Shown here in pieces: positions 43,326-52,825 of a stretch of 64,000 nucleotides of DNA. Source of the DNA: Bog-473 sp963807775 (GTDB lineage Bacteria > Actinomycetota > Acidimicrobiia > Acidimicrobiales > RAAP-2); the NCBI GenBank assembly GCA_963807775.1, contig CAWECY010000018.1, positions 372,001-436,000 of the forward strand. Reading direction: 5' to 3'. A model generated the notes under the pieces. It ran no database searches and was not told the origin of the DNA. It was given only the letters and a program-made list of their open reading frames with translations. A program made the position numbers and the translations under genes. Position 1 is the stretch's first letter. Every line of letters starts with the position of its first letter.

Positions 43326-43862
43326 TTAGAGCTCTTCGGGCGACTCGGCAGCCAGCGCGGCGTCGAGGTCGGCGAAGTCGTCGTCGTCGTCCTCGTCCAT
43401 CAATTCGCCGTCAATCTGATCCTCGTCGTCCTCGTCGTCGAAGACGGCCGGTTCCTCGTCGAAGTCCTCGAGGAGGAGTCCGTCCTCGCCGAACACCTGA
43501 TCAGCGTCAACGTCGGCGTCGGCGTCGGCCGCGTCACCGTTGGCCGCGATGGACTCGGCGACGTACTGGCGCGGCCGTGGTGGCCGGACGTAGCCGGGGG
43601 CCTGGCCCTCGGCTCGATCGAAGAGCGTCGACAGGCGGTCCTCCACCGAATCGATGTCCTCCGTGGCGGCGGCGAGGGCGCGCTGGAGCTCGGGCACGTG
43701 ATCGGGCAGGTGGATCAGCCGGGCGTCCGCCGAGCCGTCGGGGCGCACCTCGGCGGTCCAGGCCTCGCCGTCCCAGAAGCGCTCCTGGCCCTCCTGCTCG
43801 GGGTCGGCAAACCACCCCTCCTCCTGGTCGGGCACCGCGTCTTCCTCCGTGCCCTCGTCCAT
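43326..43862 (-). CDS. Small acidic DUF2510-containing protein
   Basis: About 178 residues from ATG 43862 (GGAG eight bases upstream); an upstream ATG at 43907 is also possible. The N-terminal EGWFADPEQEGQERFWDGEAWTAEVRP is a DUF2510 motif (G-W-x-D-P-x8-RxWDGxxW). The rest is a helical, then very acidic tail (DEEPAVFDDEDDEDQIDGEL). Such proteins are often found near membrane or division proteins in actinobacteria; function unknown. Confidence 0.72.
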   Translation of the reverse strand: MDEGTEEDAVPDQEEGWFADPEQEGQERFWDGEAWTAEVRPDGSADARLIHLPDHVPELQRALAAATEDIDSVEDRLSTLFDRAEGQAPGYVRPPRPRQYVAESIAANGDAADADADVDADQVFGEDGLLLEDFDEEPAVFDDEDDEDQIDGELMDEDDDDDFADLDAALAAESPEEL

Positions 43863-44086
43863 GCTCACGCTCCGACTCCCGTCGTCCGCAGGATTCCCTC
43901 GTTGCATTTTCTCACGTCGGCGGCACCCTTCATACTCGCCCAAGATGCGGTCGGGCCTGGCCCGGCGGTAGAAAGGGGCCTTCCCAGCTCGGTGGCGGGG
44001 TGCGGGGGAGCAACCCAATAGGATTCTCAATTCCCCTTGGCCCCGGGCCAGGGGACCGACGAAAGCGAGGCCGGACAGCGGTGGGG

Positions 44087-44392
44087 ATGCAACTGAAGGC
44101 AGGGATGAGGCTCAAGAGCGCCGTGGACGCCTGCGAAATCGTCGTGGTGAAGACCCCCGCCGACCCGGTCGACCTGCGCTGCGGCGGCCACCCGTTCGTG
44201 GCCATCGACGCCGAGGCGACACCGGCGAGCATCGAGCCGGGGTTCGACGGGGGCACTCAGCTCGGCAAGCGCTACGCCGACGACGAGCTCGGCCTCGAGG
44301 TCCTCTGCACCAAGGCGGGCGACGGGTCGATCTCGGTGGGCGAGACGCTCCTCGAAGTGAAGGGCGCCAAGGCGCTCCCCGCCTCCGACTGA
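44087..44392 (+). CDS. Conserved small actinobacterial protein next to acyl-CoA ligases
   Basis: 101 residues from ATG 44087. The pattern MQLKAGMRLKSAVDACEIVV, PVDLRCGGHP, GKRYADDELGLEVLC and the ending KALPASD is a conserved family that I have seen beside acyl-CoA synthetase genes in actinobacteria. No function is known. It has one Cys in CGGHP and one near LEVLC, perhaps metal-related. It lies 31 bp ahead of the frameshifted acyl-CoA ligase, so the two are probably co-transcribed. Confidence 0.7.
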   Translation: MQLKAGMRLKSAVDACEIVVVKTPADPVDLRCGGHPFVAIDAEATPASIEPGFDGGTQLGKRYADDELGLEVLCTKAGDGSISVGETLLEVKGAKALPASD

Positions 44393-44423
44393 CCACCCAC
44401 GACGTGACAGTGGGAGGGCCGTC

Positions 44424-45936
44424 GTGAACATCGCCATGCTGCTCGAGATGGCGGCCGAGGGCGACCCGGACCGCATCGTCCTCGGCTCCCACGACGGCGG
44501 GCTCACCGCGGCGGAACTCCTGGAGCGAGCCAAGCGCGCCGCGGTCTACTTCGAGAAGAGTGGAGCCGACGTCGTCGGTTACTTCGGACTCAACTCCGAC
44601 GCGTTGCCCGTCGCGCTCTTCGGCGCTGCGCTGGCCGGCATCCCGTTCGCGCCGATCAACTACCGAGCCCCCGACGAACAGCTGACGGGCATCTTGGGCC
44701 GCGTGGCCGGCGGCCTGCAGATCGCCGACGACGACGAGGTCGAGCGCCTCGCAGGCGTGCGGCGCCGAGCACGTGATCACCAAGGACGAGTTCGCCGCCG
44801 CCATCGCCGAGCCGACAGGCGACGACGGCGAGCACCCGTTCGTCGACCCCGAGCAGATCGGCGTCCTGCTCTTCACCAGCGGCACGACCTCGGAGCCCAA
44901 GGCGGCCATCCTGCGCCACCGGCATCTGGTCTCCTACATCATCTCGAGCGTCGAGTTCCTGGGCTGCGAGCCGACGAGGCGCAGCTGATCTGCGTGCCGC
45001 CGTACCACATCGCCGGCATCGCAGCCGTGCTCAGCTCGCTGTACTCCGGGCGCCGCATCATGTACCTGCCGGCCTTCGACGCCACCGAGTGGGTGCGCAC
45101 GGCGGCGGACGAGAAGATCACCCACGCCATGGTCGTCCCCACCATGCTGGGGCGGATCCTGCAGGCGGTCGAGGACCTGGGCGTCGAACCACCGGCCGCT
45201 GCGCCACCTCTCCTACGGCGGCGGGCGCATGCCGCTCGAACTGGTCGAGCGCACGCTGCGCGACATGCCGCACGTCGACCTCGTCAATGCGTACGGCCTG
45301 ACCGAGACGTCGTCGACCATCGCCATGCTCACCCCCGACGACCACCGGGAGGCCTTCGCCAGTGAGGACCCGGCCGTGCGGGCGCGGCTGGGGTCGGTGG
45401 GGCGGCCGCTGCCGTCACTCGAGGTGGAGGTCCGCGGGGAGGACGAGGCGGCCCTCCCGACGGGCGAGAAGGGCGAGATCTGGGTGCGCGGCGAGCAGGT
45501 GGCCGGCGAGTACGTCGGCCGCACGACGCTCACCGAGGACGGGTGGTTCCGCACCCGCGACGCCGGCTGGTTCGACGGCGACGGGTTCCTCTACGTCGAC
45601 GGTCGGCTGGACGACCTGATCGTGCGGGGGGGCGAGAACATCTCGCCCGGTGAGGTCGAGGAGGTGCTCCTGGCGCATGGGGCGGTGGCCGATGCCGCGG
45701 TAATCGGCATCCCCGACGCCGAGTGGGGCGAGGCGGTGGCGGCCGTGGTCGTGCTGCACCCCGGGCAGGCGGCCGGCGAGGCCGAGCTGCAGGACTGGGT
45801 GCGGGAGCGGCTGCGCTCCACCAAGATGCCGGCGGTCATCGACTTCCGGGACGAGCTGCCCTACTCGCCGACCGGGAAGCTGCTGCGGCGGGTGCTGCGG
45901 GACGAGTTGGCCCAGGGGGTGGGCGGGGCGTCCTGA
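44424..45936 (+). pseudogene. Acyl-CoA synthetase interrupted by three single-base frameshifts
   Basis: The gene starts at GTG 44424 with GGGAGG seven bases upstream. Frames must be joined to read it: near 44755 (extra base in GCAGGCG), near 44970 (missing G before CCGACGAG) and near 45199 (extra G). Joined, it encodes a full ligase of about 500 residues with LLFTSGTTSEPKAAILRH (A3), YGLTETSSTIAML, TRDAGWFDGDG and the A10 lysine in SPTGKLLRRVLRD. The protein sequence is otherwise perfectly conserved, so sequencing errors are at least as likely as decay. Confidence 0.78.
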
Positions 45937-45978
45937 GGGCGCCCGAGTGACCTGCGGCCCGTGCGCCCGGGTGGATAT

Positions 45979-45992
45979 TTGAGTATACTCAA
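45979..45992. promoter_or_regulatory. Palindromic operator over the liv promoter
   Basis: TTGAGTATACTCAA is a perfect 14-bp palindrome whose centre contains a TATACT -10-like box (45984-45989). It lies 72 bp before the LivHMG start. A regulator binding here would block transcription of the transporter. The substrate-binding-protein promoter at 52459-52488 shares GTATACTC. Confidence 0.55.
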
Positions 45993-46063
45993 TCCGTGCT
46001 TTTGCCTTGGGGGGACCTGAGACCGACGCGGCGGGTGGGGCTGGCGCAGGTGCAGCGCTCCCG

Positions 46064-48948
46064 GTGAGCACCTACGTCGAGTTCCTTCTGCTGGGCCTCG
46101 GGAACGGGGGCGTCTTCGCCGCGCTGGCCATGGCGCTGGTCGTCACCTACCGCTCGTCGGGCGTGCTCAACTTCGCCACGGGCGCCCAGGCGCTCTATGC
46201 CGCCTACACCTACTCGCTACTGCGGACGGGCCAGTTGCTGGTGCCCATCCCGGGGTTGGGCCCGACGGTCAACGTGGGATCGAGCTGGGCGTTCTGGCCG
46301 GCGCTGCTGGTGACGCTGGCTATCTCGGCGGTGATGGGCGCGCTGGCCTACCTGCTGGTGTTCCGGCCGCTGCGCAACCACCGGCCCGTGACAAAGGCGG
46401 TGGCGTCCATCGGTCTCATGGGCCTGCTGACCGCCATCGTGAGCTACCAGGTGGGGACCCAGGTCATCAACGTCAACCCGATCTACCCCCAGGACCACGT
46501 CACCTTCCTCGGCATCGGCATCGCGACCGACCGGCTGTGGCTGGCGGGGACCATCATCGCCGTCGGCATCGTGTTGACGGTCCTGTTCCGCTTCACCCGC
46601 TTCGGGCTGGCGACCCGCGCCTCGGCAGAGTCCGAGGTCGGCGCGCTGGTGAGCGGCCTGTCCCCCGACCGCATCGCCCTCGTCAACTGGATCATCAGCT
46701 TCGTCGTCTGCGGCATCGCCGGCGTGCTGATTGCGCCCCTGGTGCCCCTGGTGCCGGGTACCTACACGCTGTTCATCGTCCCCGCCTTGGCCGCCGCCGT
46801 GGTGGGACGCTTCCACTCCCTCGGGTGGGCGATCGGGGCGGGACTCGGCATCGGCGCGCTGGAGTCGCTGTCGGTGTACATCAACGGTATCCACCCGGAC
46901 TTCCCGGCGGGTGCCGGCGAGCTGGTGCCGCTGATCCTGGTGCTGGTCGTGCTCGCTGTGCGGGGGCAGACGCTGCCGAAACGGGGCACGCTGCTGCAGG
47001 TCACGCTGGGCCGGGCGCCCCGGCCGCGCTGGCGCATCCCGACCGCGGTCATCGGCTTCGCCATCGGGCTGGCGGCCATCTACTTCTTCACGGGCAACGA
47101 CCGGGCGGCGCTGTACACGAGCTTCATCACCGCGGTCATCACGTTGTCGCTGATCGTGGTGACGGGATACACGGGGCAGATCTCGCTGGCCCAGCTCACC
47201 TTCGCCGGAGTCTCGGCCTACATCTTGAGCACCTTCGCTCACTCGTGGGGGATCCCGTTCCCCATCGCCCCGTTGCTGGCGGCGCTGGTGGCCGCCGTGG
47301 TGGGCGTGGTGATCGGGATCCCTGCCTTGCGCGTGCGCGGCCTCATGCTCGCCGTCGTGACGTTGACGTTCGCCGCCGGGGTCGAGGCGATCTGGTTCGA
47401 CAACAACTCGCTGGATGGCGGTGCCAGCGGGCTGGCCATCCCGACGCCCAGCCTGTTCGGCATGAATCTCGGGATCGGAGCCGGCAGGGACTTCCCGCGG
47501 ATCTCCTTCGGCATCCTGTGCCTCATCGTGCTGGTACTCGTGGCACTCGGCGTGAGCTACCTGCGCACGAGCCGCCTGGGCACGGCCATGCTCGCCGTGC
47601 GCGCCGACGAGCGGTCGGCGGCGGCGGCCGGGATCAACGTGGTGCGGATCAAGCTGATCGGGTTCGGCATCGCCGCCTTCATCGCCGGGCTCGGTGGGTC
47701 GCTCCTGGCCTACCAGCTGGGCAACGTGACCTTCCAGGACTTCGACGCCTTCCTGGGCCTGGTGGTGTTCTCCACCGTCGTCGTGGCCGGCATCACGTCG
47801 GTGAGCGGCGGCATCCTGGCCGGCATCATCACCGCGGGCGGGATCCTGGTGTCGGTCATCTCGTCGAACGTCGGGCAGGGCGGCGTGGACAACTGGTACG
47901 GAGTCATCGCCGGCATCGGCGTGATCCTCACCGTCATTTTCAACCCCGAAGGCCTCGTGGGGCCGACGCACCTGTTCTTAGAACAGCGCCGTCTGCGCGG
48001 CATGGCAGCCCGCCCCCAGGGCGCGTTGGTGCCGTCGCTGCGGACGGCCTCTGAGGCGCACGTCTCGGCGCCGACGCCCGCACCAGCTGCCGCGCAACCG
48101 GCAGCGGCGCCCGTGCTCACACCGGTGGCCGCGGAGGCGGGGGAACTGGTTGGCGCCACTGCGGGCCTGGGGACGAACGGCCACGCTCGCACCACCAACG
48201 GCGCCGGCGACAGGACCGGACCACTCCTCGACGTGTGCAACCTCACCGTCCGTTACGGGGGCGTCATAGCGGTGGACAACGTGAGCTTCTGTGTCGAGGA
48301 GGGCCAGATCGTCGGGTTGATCGGCCCCAACGGCGCCGGGAAGACGACGACGATTGACGCCCTCTGCGGCTTCTCGCCATACGAGGGTGCCGTCGTGCTG
48401 AACGGCGAAGACGTCGAGCGCTACGCGCCGCACCGGCGAGCGGCCCTCGGCTTCGGCCGCACCTTCCAGCTGGCAGGCGTGTGCGACGACATGACGGTCG
48501 AGGAGAACGTGCAGGTCGGGCAGCGGCGGCGCCAACGGTGCCGAAGCCGCCGCCTCGCTGGACCAGATCCTGCGCGACCTCGGGTTGTCAGACATGCGGG
48601 ACCTGCAGGTGGCGATGCTCTCGCAGGGTCAGCGCCAGCTGGTCTCGGTGGCCCGTGCCCTGGCCGGCGAGCCCGCGCCTGCTGCTGCTGGACGAGCCGG
48701 CGGCCGGCCTGGACAGCACCGAGAGCCAATGGCTGGCCGAACGGCTGCGCGCCGTCCGCGACCGCGGGTGTGACGATCCTGCTGGTCGACCACGACATGA
48801 GCCTGGTGCTGAACCTGTGCGACAGCATCGACGTCCTCGACTTCGGTGCGCTGATCGCCACCGGGACACCCGAGGAGATCCGGACCAACGAGAGGTGTCG
48901 ACGGCGTATCTCGGGGCGACGCATCAGCGGCTGGTGGCGTCGTCGTGA
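46064..48948 (+). CDS. Fused LivH-LivM-LivG branched-chain-type ABC transporter (LivG part frameshifted)
   Basis: One uninterrupted frame joins a LivH permease (about residues 1-300; GNGGVFAALAMALVVTYRSSGV, FATGAQALYA), a LivM permease (about 320-640; ITLSLIVVTGYTGQISLAQ, RADERSAAAAGINV), a Pro/Ala-rich linker (about 650-715) and a LivG ATPase (from about 720; Walker A GPNGAGKTTT near 754). In the ATPase part single-base shifts are needed near 48519, 48673, 48767 and 48893 to read SQGQRQLVSVARAL, LLLLDEPAAGLD and ILLVDHDMSLVL. The stop at 48948 overlaps LivF as GTGA. GTG 46064 matches the usual LivH start; TTG 46007 is an alternative. Imports an amide, amino acid or other carboxylate. Confidence 0.82.
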
Positions 48949-49719
48949 GCGACACCTCGGTGCTCGAGCAACCATCGTCCGATGGGGACGGGCCGAGCGG
49001 GTACGACGGCCCCGTGCTGGAGTGCCAGGGCCTCGACGTCGGCTACGGCAAGCTGACCGTGGCCCGCGACATCTCATTCACGCTGCCGGCCAAGAAGGTC
49101 CTCACGATCCTCGGCCCGAACGGCTCGGGCAAGACGACACTGCTCATGACCCTGGCCGGGTTCCTGCCGCCACGGGACGGGAAGATCGTGCTCAACGGGC
49201 AGCCGGTCAAGGGGTCGTCGCCGCGCCGCATGAACCAGGTCGGGCCTGGTGTTAGTGCCGGACTTCCGGGCCCTGTTCACCGAGCTCACGCCGATTCAGA
49301 ACCTGAAGCTGGCCGCGCCCCGCGGCACCGACCTCGAGCTCGGTCCTGGAGCTGTTCCCGGCGCTGGCCCGGCGGGAGAGGCTGCGGGTGGCCGACCTGT
49401 CGGGCGGCGAGCAGCAGATGCTCGCCATCGCCCGCGCCCTGGTGCAGTCGCCGAAGCTCCTCCTGATCGACGAGATGTCGATGGGACTCGCCCCCGTGGC
49501 GGTGGAGTCCCTGATGCCCGTGATCCGCCAGGTGGCCGACGAGCACGGTGCCTCGGTGATCATGGTGGAGCAGCACGTGCAGCTGGCGCTCGAGGTGGCC
49601 GACGAGGCGCTGGTGCTCGTGCACGGGAACATCGTGCTGTCGGGTTCGGCGGAGAAGTTCCGCGCCGACATCAGCGCGGTGGAGGCGGCCTACATGAGCG
49701 GCGGGGCAGGCCAACCTAG
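48945..49719 (+). pseudogene. LivF-like ABC ATPase, frameshifted
   Basis: Starts at GTG 48945, overlapping the LivG stop. Walker A LGPNGSGKTTLL is in the first frame. After an extra G near 49240 the frame changes to read LVPDFRALFTEL. After another extra base near 49341 it reads DLSGGEQQMLAIARAL, LLLIDEMSMGLAPVAV (Walker B) and the end AAYMSGG. A stop at 49717-49719 fits if one more base in the GGGG run is missing. It is the second ATPase of the transporter. Homopolymer-type indels suggest sequence errors. Confidence 0.75.
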
Positions 49720-49720
49720 G

Positions 49721-50143
49721 CTCGGCGGCCTGCCAGCCGCTGACCGACGTCACGTCGAAGACGAGCAGGTGGGGGAACTCCGCCTCTTGGTATTGCGGGT
49801 ACTTCTGGCGCAGTGTGGCCTCGCACTCGTACCGGAAGGCCGGGCTGGTCCGATCGTCGGCGAGCCGGTGCAGCCGCGCCCGCACCCACCACAGCTGTGA
49901 CCAGTCGTCGGCCACCCAGCGCTCGCACAGCAGGGTGGCCAGGGGCGTGCGGTCGAGGTTCTGCAGCCGGCCCAGCTCGGTGGTCTCCTTCGCCTTGACG
50001 CGATCGACCGGCGACGCGATGGCGTCGTCGACCACGGCAAAGCACACCGGCACGGCGTCGATGTGCTGCGGGCCGAGGGTGCTCAGGACGCCATGGTCGG
50101 CCGCCCGGAGATGCTCCCAGCACGCTTCGAGGCTCAGTCGCAC
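49721..50143 (-). CDS. PPOX-class F420-dependent enzyme (TIGR03668-like)
   Basis: About 141 residues resemble the Rv0121-type PPOX F420 family. The start is GTG 50143, the sequence VPVCFAVVDDAIASPVDRVKAKETTELGRLQNL binds the flavin-type cofactor, and VADDWSQLWWVRARLHRL is the family hallmark. The recognisable end is VTSVSGWQAAEP near 49721. The frame stays open further, to 49286 on the opposite strand of livF. The true stop is therefore probably hidden by an indel at the junction. It is convergent with the transporter genes. Confidence 0.7.
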
Positions 50144-50162
50144 ATGACCTCAAGGGCAGTCT

Positions 50163-50729
50163 TCACGAGAGGTCGGCTCGCCTCAGGATCCACTCGTCGG
50201 CGGTCAACACGTCCGCCTGCCGTACGAAGACCTTGTCGAGCAGGACGCGGTGCACCTCCGGATCGCCATCGGCACAGCCGTCGCGCAGCACGGTCAGCCC
50301 GTAGTCCATGTCCGCCGCCTGGCGCAGCGTCGACAGCACGACACCGCTCGTGGCGATGCCGGTGAGCACGAGCTGAGAGGCGCCCTGCGCCCGGAGCACC
50401 ATGTCGAGGTCGCTGCCGGCGAAGGCGCTGACCCGCTTCTTGGTGACCATGATGTCGCCCGGTTGGTTCGCCACGGCCGGATGGATCTGCGTGCCCGGGT
50501 CGTCCTCGGAGAACGCCCGGTCGGACAACGCGGCGAAGATGCGGTTGTTCGGGTTGATCTCCGGGTTGCCGGGGCGGAACGCGACCCGCACATAGACGAC
50601 GGGCAGGCCGTTGGCCCGAGCGGCGCCGGCGGCTCTGTCGATGGCGGCCAGGAGCGGCTCGGCGTCACCGACGACCCGATCCACGATCGATCCCTGGATG
50701 TCCATGATCAGCAACGCAGTGTCGGCCAT
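50163..50729 (-). CDS. Isochorismatase-fold hydrolase lacking the catalytic Cys
   Basis: 188 residues. The fold is clear: Asp10 in LLIMDIQGSIV, Lys in DIMVTKKRVSAFAGSDL, and the nucleophile-elbow block TGIATSGVVLSTLRQAADMDY. In typical cysteine hydrolases the elbow reads T-N-V-C; here the Cys position (about residue 130) is Val, so ordinary amide hydrolysis through a thioester is unlikely. Close relatives with this SGVV elbow exist but are uncharacterised. Divergent from a 380-bp non-coding region that carries a repeat element. Confidence 0.85.
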   Translation of the reverse strand: MADTALLIMDIQGSIVDRVVGDAEPLLAAIDRAAGAARANGLPVVYVRVAFRPGNPEINPNNRIFAALSDRAFSEDDPGTQIHPAVANQPGDIMVTKKRVSAFAGSDLDMVLRAQGASQLVLTGIATSGVVLSTLRQAADMDYGLTVLRDGCADGDPEVHRVLLDKVFVRQADVLTADEWILRRADLS

Positions 50730-51108
50730 GCCCCGATTCTGCTCAGCCGAGACGTTCGGCGCCAGGGCGCGGTCGCCACGCGGTGGGCACCGAGTTCAAC
50801 TCTGCTGGCGGTCGGTTCCCTTCGACGTCCGTCCGTATATGCATAGCCCACCGGGGCTTTGGCCCTTTTCGGGTCAATGCCGACGGGGTCAAATCCCATT
50901 TGGGGCGCGGTCGTATGCACCTGCGGACGCATTCCCCGACCGGGCGCGAATAGCCACAACTCGGCCTGGCGCCCGCCCCACCGTTCCACACCGACCGGGT
51001 CCCGGATCGAACAGGAGCCACCACGCGCAACGGAGGCGACCCCCGCAGGAGCCGCCCCCGTGCCACTGAGTAGACGGAGGCCGGTGCCGACCTCCGATGC
51101 TCCGACCC
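50730..51108. other. Non-coding region between the isochorismatase-like gene and the binding-protein gene
   Basis: 379 bp. It contains repeat element B (50834-50919) and otherwise only short open frames. It presumably holds the promoter of the isochorismatase-like gene, though none is clear. The 3' end of the substrate-binding-protein gene adjoins it at 51109. Confidence 0.5.
50834..50919 (-). repeat. Intergenic repeat element, copy B
   Basis: The reverse complement carries the same ordered blocks as 32076-32150: ATACGAC, GCCCCAAA-GGGATTTGACCCC, GGCATT-ACCC, AAAGGGC and a TATAC end, with a longer segment before the last block. It lies about 100 bp upstream of the isochorismatase-like gene on that gene's strand. 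Confidence 0.6.
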
Positions 51109-52364
51109 CTAGAACAGCGGTGTCGGGTTGTACACCGTGATGTCCTTCACCTTGCCAGTCTTACCGGCCTCAATCACGCCGATCGCCGCGGCCGACGAGC
51201 AGACGTCCTTGAGCAGCGGGATGGCCGTGCCGTTGCAGGTGAAGGTGAGGCCGCCCGATAGCGGGATGACGACGTTCTTGTCCGTTGCCAGGGTCGCCTT
51301 GATACCGGCCGCCGTGACCGGCTGGGTCGAGCCTTTCATGATCGCCGCCAGCGTGAGCACCGGCGAGACACCGTCGGACTGGTTGCTCGAGACGCTCGGG
51401 TTCGGGCTGACACCTCGGGGCGAACTTCTTGATGATGGTCGCGTACTCGGCGTCGTCCGCCTTCGAGGACGCTGTCGTGGTCGTGATGTACGCACCGGCC
51501 AGCGTCTTGTCGAGGGTGGGCGAGTCGAGGATGCTCGGGTCCTGGCAGGTCGACAGCACGTACAAAGGCAGCTTCAGGTCGAGCGTCTCGATGCCCTTCA
51601 GGAACGAGCTGCACAGCGTCACGTCACCGATCATCCCGATAGCACCCGCACCGCTCGAGACGGCGGACTGCAGCTGGGGCGTCATGTCGGCCGTGCCTGT
51701 GTTGACGGGGACGATGTCGAGCCCGACCCCGGCCGACTTGTAGACGATGCCGCCCAGCTCCTGTGCGCCCTGGATCGCCGAGGGCACATTGTCGACCACG
51801 AACGCCACCTTCTTGATGCCGTGCGCCTTGGCGCTCAGCGCGAGGGCACCCAAGTAGGCCGGAAAGCCGCCAGTCGATGTCGTACGCCCCCGGGTCCGTC
51901 AGCTCGGCCGTGGACGCACCGCTGATCGTGATGTAGGGGATGCCGGCGCCTGTAATGGTCGGCACCTCGGTCTGCCCTTGGCCGGTGAACGCCTCGACGT
52001 CGGCGACCACGCCTTTCTGGACCATGTCGTTGGCGCAGGTCTGACCGCCGGCCGGGGAGTTCTGGTTCTCGCAGACGTACAGGGCGACCTTGTGACCCTC
52101 CAACCCGTCCAGGTCGTCGTTCACGTAGTCCACGGCTGCCTTGGCCCCTTGCTCGACCAACACGCTGGTGCCGATGCCGCCAGCACCACCGGCGTCGATG
52201 ATCATGCCGACGGTAACTGTGGACCCAGTCGCCTTTTCCGACGAATTGCTGCTGGAAGCGCCGGCCGTTCCGGCCAACGTTCCCACGGCCGCCACCGTCA
52301 CAATCGCCGAGGCCAGAAGACCGCGTGCCGCCAACCTTCCGGTGTTATTGCGGGACCGCTTCAT
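51109..52364 (-). pseudogene. Branched-chain-amino-acid-type ABC substrate-binding protein, frameshifted
   Basis: The start is ATG 52364, with a Sec signal peptide (LLASAIVTVAAVGTLAGTAGA) and no lipobox. The periplasmic-binding type I fold reads VTVGMIIDAGGAGGIGTSVLVEQGAKAAVDYVND, then after a shift near 51868 IKKVAFVVDNVPSAIQGAQELGG, and after another near 51415 VSPNPSVSSNQSDGVSPVL to the end TVYNPTPLF. The joined protein is about 418 residues. It is the extracytoplasmic receptor that should partner the LivHMG/LivF transporter encoded convergently. A strong promoter lies upstream. Confidence 0.78.
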
Positions 52365-52458
52365 CGCAGCTGATCTGAGCACTGTTCCTCCTTGGGAGCG
52401 GGGGGCGACACCTGTGCTCTGCGGTCGCAGCCAGCCCCCCGGAGCCTGCGGCCAAAAG

Positions 52459-52488
52459 AGTATACCGTTTAGTGATTCTGGTCGTCAA
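52459..52488 (-). promoter_or_regulatory. Strong promoter of the substrate-binding-protein gene
   Basis: On the minus strand TTGACG (52483-52488) and TATACT (52459-52464) are separated by 18 bp, near the SigA consensus. The start codon is 95 bp downstream. The -10 region shares GTATACTC with the palindrome over the liv promoter, so one regulator may see both. Confidence 0.65.
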
Positions 52489-52609
52489 CATAACGCAACA
52501 ATTTCGAAGTTTGCTGGCAGGGCGGCCAAAAGTGGTGGCAGGAGCACTTCGATCGGCCATCGATTGAGTCGCCCCTTTCTCCCGTGCCGCGCGAGTCTGG
52601 TGGGCGACA

Positions 52610-52740
52610 CAGGAGCGGTCCCCTGCGTGAAGGCCCCGTGTGAGGGGACCGCTCCTGGTCGTCCGTGGTGCCGAGAGCCACGTTGTTGGGCTCTCGGCTC
52701 CCCACCCCCCGGACCACTCCCTAAAACCCCGAGGAGTGGT
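52610..52740. other. Array of three perfect stem-loops
   Basis: Stem 1 pairs 52610-52624 with 52643-52657 (15 bp, 18-base loop). Stem 2 pairs 52670-52679 with 52689-52698 (10 bp, 9-base loop). Stem 3 pairs 52713-52720 with 52733-52740 (8 bp, 12-base loop). The array lies between the 3' end of the phosphotransferase gene and the promoter of the substrate-binding-protein gene. No T-run follows. It may be a compound terminator, a structured RNA or a repeat element. Confidence 0.55.
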
Positions 52741-52825
52741 ACCGGATCGGCAACGTACCGCAACGTGTTTGAAATAAAACGTCACCCTCCGGAAGTGCAA
52801 TTTCGGACCTTCCGCCGGGTTTCGA

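Noticed and set aside
46217..47971. A long minus-strand open frame opposite the LivH/LivM coding region.
   Set aside because: Its translation is extremely His/Asp/Arg-rich with no domain, typical of an antisense shadow in high-GC DNA.
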